A stretch of DNA of 64,000 bases from Olivibacter sp. XZL3 (GTDB lineage Bacteria; Bacteroidota; Bacteroidia; Sphingobacteriales; Sphingobacteriaceae), in assembly GCF_004368405.1 (NCBI RefSeq), contig NZ_SBJH01000116.1:1-64000 (forward strand), read 5' to 3'. Shown here piece by piece: positions 62,159 through 64,000 of this stretch. The first letter of the stretch is position 1; every line of letters begins with the position of its first letter. The notes under the pieces are model-generated. The model was not told where the DNA came from. It did no database searches and saw nothing but the letters and a program-made list of their open reading frames with translations. The translations under genes and the position numbers were made by a program.

Positions 62159-62743
62159 ATGTACGAATATTTAAGCGGAAAACTGGTATACAAATGTCCT
62201 ACTTATGTGGTGTTGGATGTAAATGGCGTGGGTTACCATGTACATATTTCCTTGCATACTTTTGGACAGATCAAAGATCGGGAGCAATGCAAATTGTTTG
62301 TGAGTTTTCAGGTCAAAGAGGATGCACATACTTTATATGGATTTGCCGAAGAGGGTGAACGTCGATTGTTTCAGCATTTGTTATCTGTTTCAGGTATCGG
62401 CGCCAATACCGGGAGAATGATCTTGTCTTCCATTACGCCAACAGAGATCCAAGCAGCTATTGTGCAGGGAGACGTAAAACAGATACAGCGTATTAAGGGA
62501 ATTGGCCCTAAGTCAGCACAGCGCCTCATCCTGGAATTGCAAGATAAATTAAAAAAAGAAGGCGCAGATGCGCTTATTATGGTTCCTCAGCATCAATCGA
62601 CTCCTGAGGAAGCACTTACGGCACTTGTAATGCTGGGCTTTAATAAAGCGCAAGCGGAAAAAGTATTAGCGGAAATTATAAAGGCAAATGCCTCGCAGCT
62701 TACGGTCGAAGAATTAATTAAATTGGCTTTACGAAGATTGTAG
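62159..62743 (+). CDS. ruvA: Holliday junction branch migration protein RuvA
   Basis: The 194-residue protein starts MYEYLSGKLVYKCPTYVVLDVNGVGY and has the OB-like domain I, the helix-hairpin-helix domain II (SVSGIGANTGRMILSS and IKGIGPKSAQRLILEL), and a C-terminal three-helix domain III (EEALTALVMLGFNKAQAEKVL). It binds Holliday junctions as a tetramer with RuvB. Length is usual. Confidence 0.97.
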   Translation: MYEYLSGKLVYKCPTYVVLDVNGVGYHVHISLHTFGQIKDREQCKLFVSFQVKEDAHTLYGFAEEGERRLFQHLLSVSGIGANTGRMILSSITPTEIQAAIVQGDVKQIQRIKGIGPKSAQRLILELQDKLKKEGADALIMVPQHQSTPEEALTALVMLGFNKAQAEKVLAEIIKANASQLTVEELIKLALRRL

Positions 62744-62792
62744 AAACGATCGGCGTATCCGCACCTTTGCTTAACCTACGGTGGCCCAAACC

Positions 62793-64000
62793 TTAGGTGC
62801 TTTCCACGAGCTTAAGTGGAATGCAAGCTTTAAAATCCTTCGTTATTTTCCTTTTTAAATTTGGGCCATATTGATTGACAAGCTGCAGGTATTTCGACGT
62901 AATTGCGTCGTCAGATGGTTTGATTTTTAAAAGAATATATCCAAGCATATAGATAAGTTGCTTGTGGGCACGGTGCCTCTTCCTTTGTGGATAATCGCAG
63001 AACAAACGTATTTCTTCAATCGCTTCTTCTTTCAAAGCCTTATGCTGACAATAATGGTGCATGTTTTCGACTACTAGTAAAGGGTTCAGCGTAAAGTCAG
63101 CGAAATGCTCCTGCGGGATAGCAAGCAGGGCCTCCCTATGTTTCTGTATTTCCTCATCGCGTAAAGACAAAAACGCGAAAAACGCGAGAGACGTATGTAA
63201 CAATATTTTTTGCTGGGGTGATACAGAGTAGCGAAGCAGCTTGTTTAGTGCCAACTCGTATTCGGCTTCCACCAATAGGTGATCGAGGGCAATATCAATC
63301 AGTGCTGATTTCGCCAAGGTTGGATTCAGCGTGCTGCTGATAGCCGCATTTGCACGGATTGGATAATCCAGGTTGCTGCATGTAAACAACACAAGTGAGG
63401 CGAGATGACGCTCGATGAAATCGATATTTTTGAAATGATTAAAGATAACGAGATCTCCAAACTCTAAAGCGTAAATTATGAGCCATTTAAGTAGCATAAG
63501 TTTGAGGCTTTTGCTATAAGGGCTCGTTTTCAACCAAGCGAGTAACCCCTTGTCGATTTGGCCGTTTCGTTTTTCAAGCGCATGCTGAGCAATAAAATAA
63601 GCAGCAATTAGGGGTGATCTAAACTTGATTTGGTAAACAGTACGGATCCCTTTTTTCTCCTGATATTCATAAAGAACACCTGCATGTAACAATTGGTTAT
63701 AAATGCTGTTGTTTTCTTTGATAATGGCATAAGCTTCTTTTTTGTTCACAAAAGCATGCTCGTCAGAGAAGGTGGTGATTTCAATTAGCCGACTCAACAT
63801 AAATTGTTTATCCGCTGCTAGGGCGCCCTTGAGAACTTTTTTATGTAGGTAAAGGGAGGCAATGGCAAACTCGTCTGCGGGATCCAATGTTTCCAATCCG
63901 CGGTCATTACTTTTTAGCTGATAGTAATATTGGAAATGTAGAGGCAAACTGACCACAGGGAAATATTTGTGTACATAATCCCTAACGGTGGAGGGAGAAT
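62793..64000 (-). CDS. C-terminal part of a large helical protein, possibly STAND/NTPase-like (5' end outside window)
   Basis: The frame is open through the right edge. A GTG at 63956 is the first usable start, but coding-like sequence (SPSTVRDYVHKYFPVVSLP) continues upstream of it with no stop, so this is probably a fragment. The visible 400 or so residues are helix-rich. A tract YEYQEKKGIRTVYQIKFRSPLIAAYFIAQHAL (about 97-128 of the GTG-started form, with FRSPLIAAYF as key) is like the winged-helix end of STAND or NACHT-type NTPases. The rest resembles helical repeats with no signal peptide. The NTPase part, if any, would be outside the window, so the family is uncertain. Confidence 0.55.
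   Translation of the reverse strand, partial: SPSTVRDYVHKYFPVVSLPLHFQYYYQLKSNDRGLETLDPADEFAIASLYLHKKVLKGALAADKQFMLSRLIEITTFSDEHAFVNKKEAYAIIKENNSIYNQLLHAGVLYEYQEKKGIRTVYQIKFRSPLIAAYFIAQHALEKRNGQIDKGLLAWLKTSPYSKSLKLMLLKWLIIYALEFGDLVIFNHFKNIDFIERHLASLVLFTCSNLDYPIRANAAISSTLNPTLAKSALIDIALDHLLVEAEYELALNKLLRYSVSPQQKILLHTSLAFFAFLSLRDEEIQKHREALLAIPQEHFADFTLNPLLVVENMHHYCQHKALKEEAIEEIRLFCDYPQRKRHRAHKQLIYMLGYILLKIKPSDDAITSKYLQLVNQYGPNLKRKITKDFKACIPLKLVEST

Overview
The window looks like chromosome of a Bacteroidota bacterium, most likely a Sphingobacteriaceae relative (Pedobacter/Olivibacter/Sphingobacterium type). The reasons are a SusC/SusD pair with two GH92 enzymes, Bacteroidota-type promoter boxes (TAnnTTTG), lipoproteins with the loose Bacteroidota lipobox, many 7TMR-DISM and hybrid histidine kinases, A-rich regions instead of clear Shine-Dalgarno sites, and a MaeB-type malic enzyme. 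No rRNA, tRNA, CRISPR array, insertion sequence or prophage was seen. The assignment is by family resemblance only; no database search was run.

Layout. (1) 1-2690: a tandem duplication of a glycosidase-like lipoprotein gene on the minus strand, including its leader and promoter; the first copy is cut by the window edge. (2) 3171-5659: a FemAB-type acyl/aminoacyl transferase and a full-length polyprenyl-phosphate sugar transferase, probably for exopolysaccharide (EPS). (3) 6069-14969: a lipoprotein, an orphan NarL-type regulator, then a plus-strand series of an unknown protein, a receiver-histidine kinase, a stand-alone receiver, a ThiF/E1-like enzyme, a GNAT/autoinducer-synthase-like acyltransferase and a 7TMR-DISM histidine kinase, closed by a convergent receiver gene. 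This is the best candidate here for an undescribed system. (4) 15163-18411: a Gfo/Idh/MocA oxidoreductase and a two-component pair. (5) 18639-29051: a polysaccharide utilization locus with SusC, SusD, GH92, a basic-secretory-protein-like metallopeptidase and a second GH92, which points to alpha-mannose-rich glycoprotein or mannan glycans. (6) 29158-32694: a small acidic protein, a soluble histidine kinase and glmS. (7) 32858-44812: an EPS cluster with a short sugar transferase, a rhamnosyltransferase-like GT2, a beta-helix lipoprotein, three GT4s, a Wzy-like polymerase, a GT2, a Wzx-like flippase and a pyruvyl transferase. (8) 44798-64000: mostly housekeeping genes (tatA, a histidine kinase, a KAS III, corA, GH43, rfbD, a Nudix hydrolase, a conserved unknown protein, gcvP, an MG2/plug protein, maeB, ruvA) and, at the right edge, the C-terminal part of a possible STAND-type protein.

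How it fits together. glmS supplies glucosamine-6-phosphate and rfbD makes dTDP-rhamnose. The two sugar transferases and the glycosyltransferases could build pyruvylated, rhamnose-containing repeat units, which Wzx flips and Wzy polymerises. The beta-helix protein and the tandem glycosidases may trim or release this polymer. The mannan locus is divergent from an OmpR-type two-component pair, and the shared intergenic region holds an 11-bp-phased direct repeat that could be its operator.
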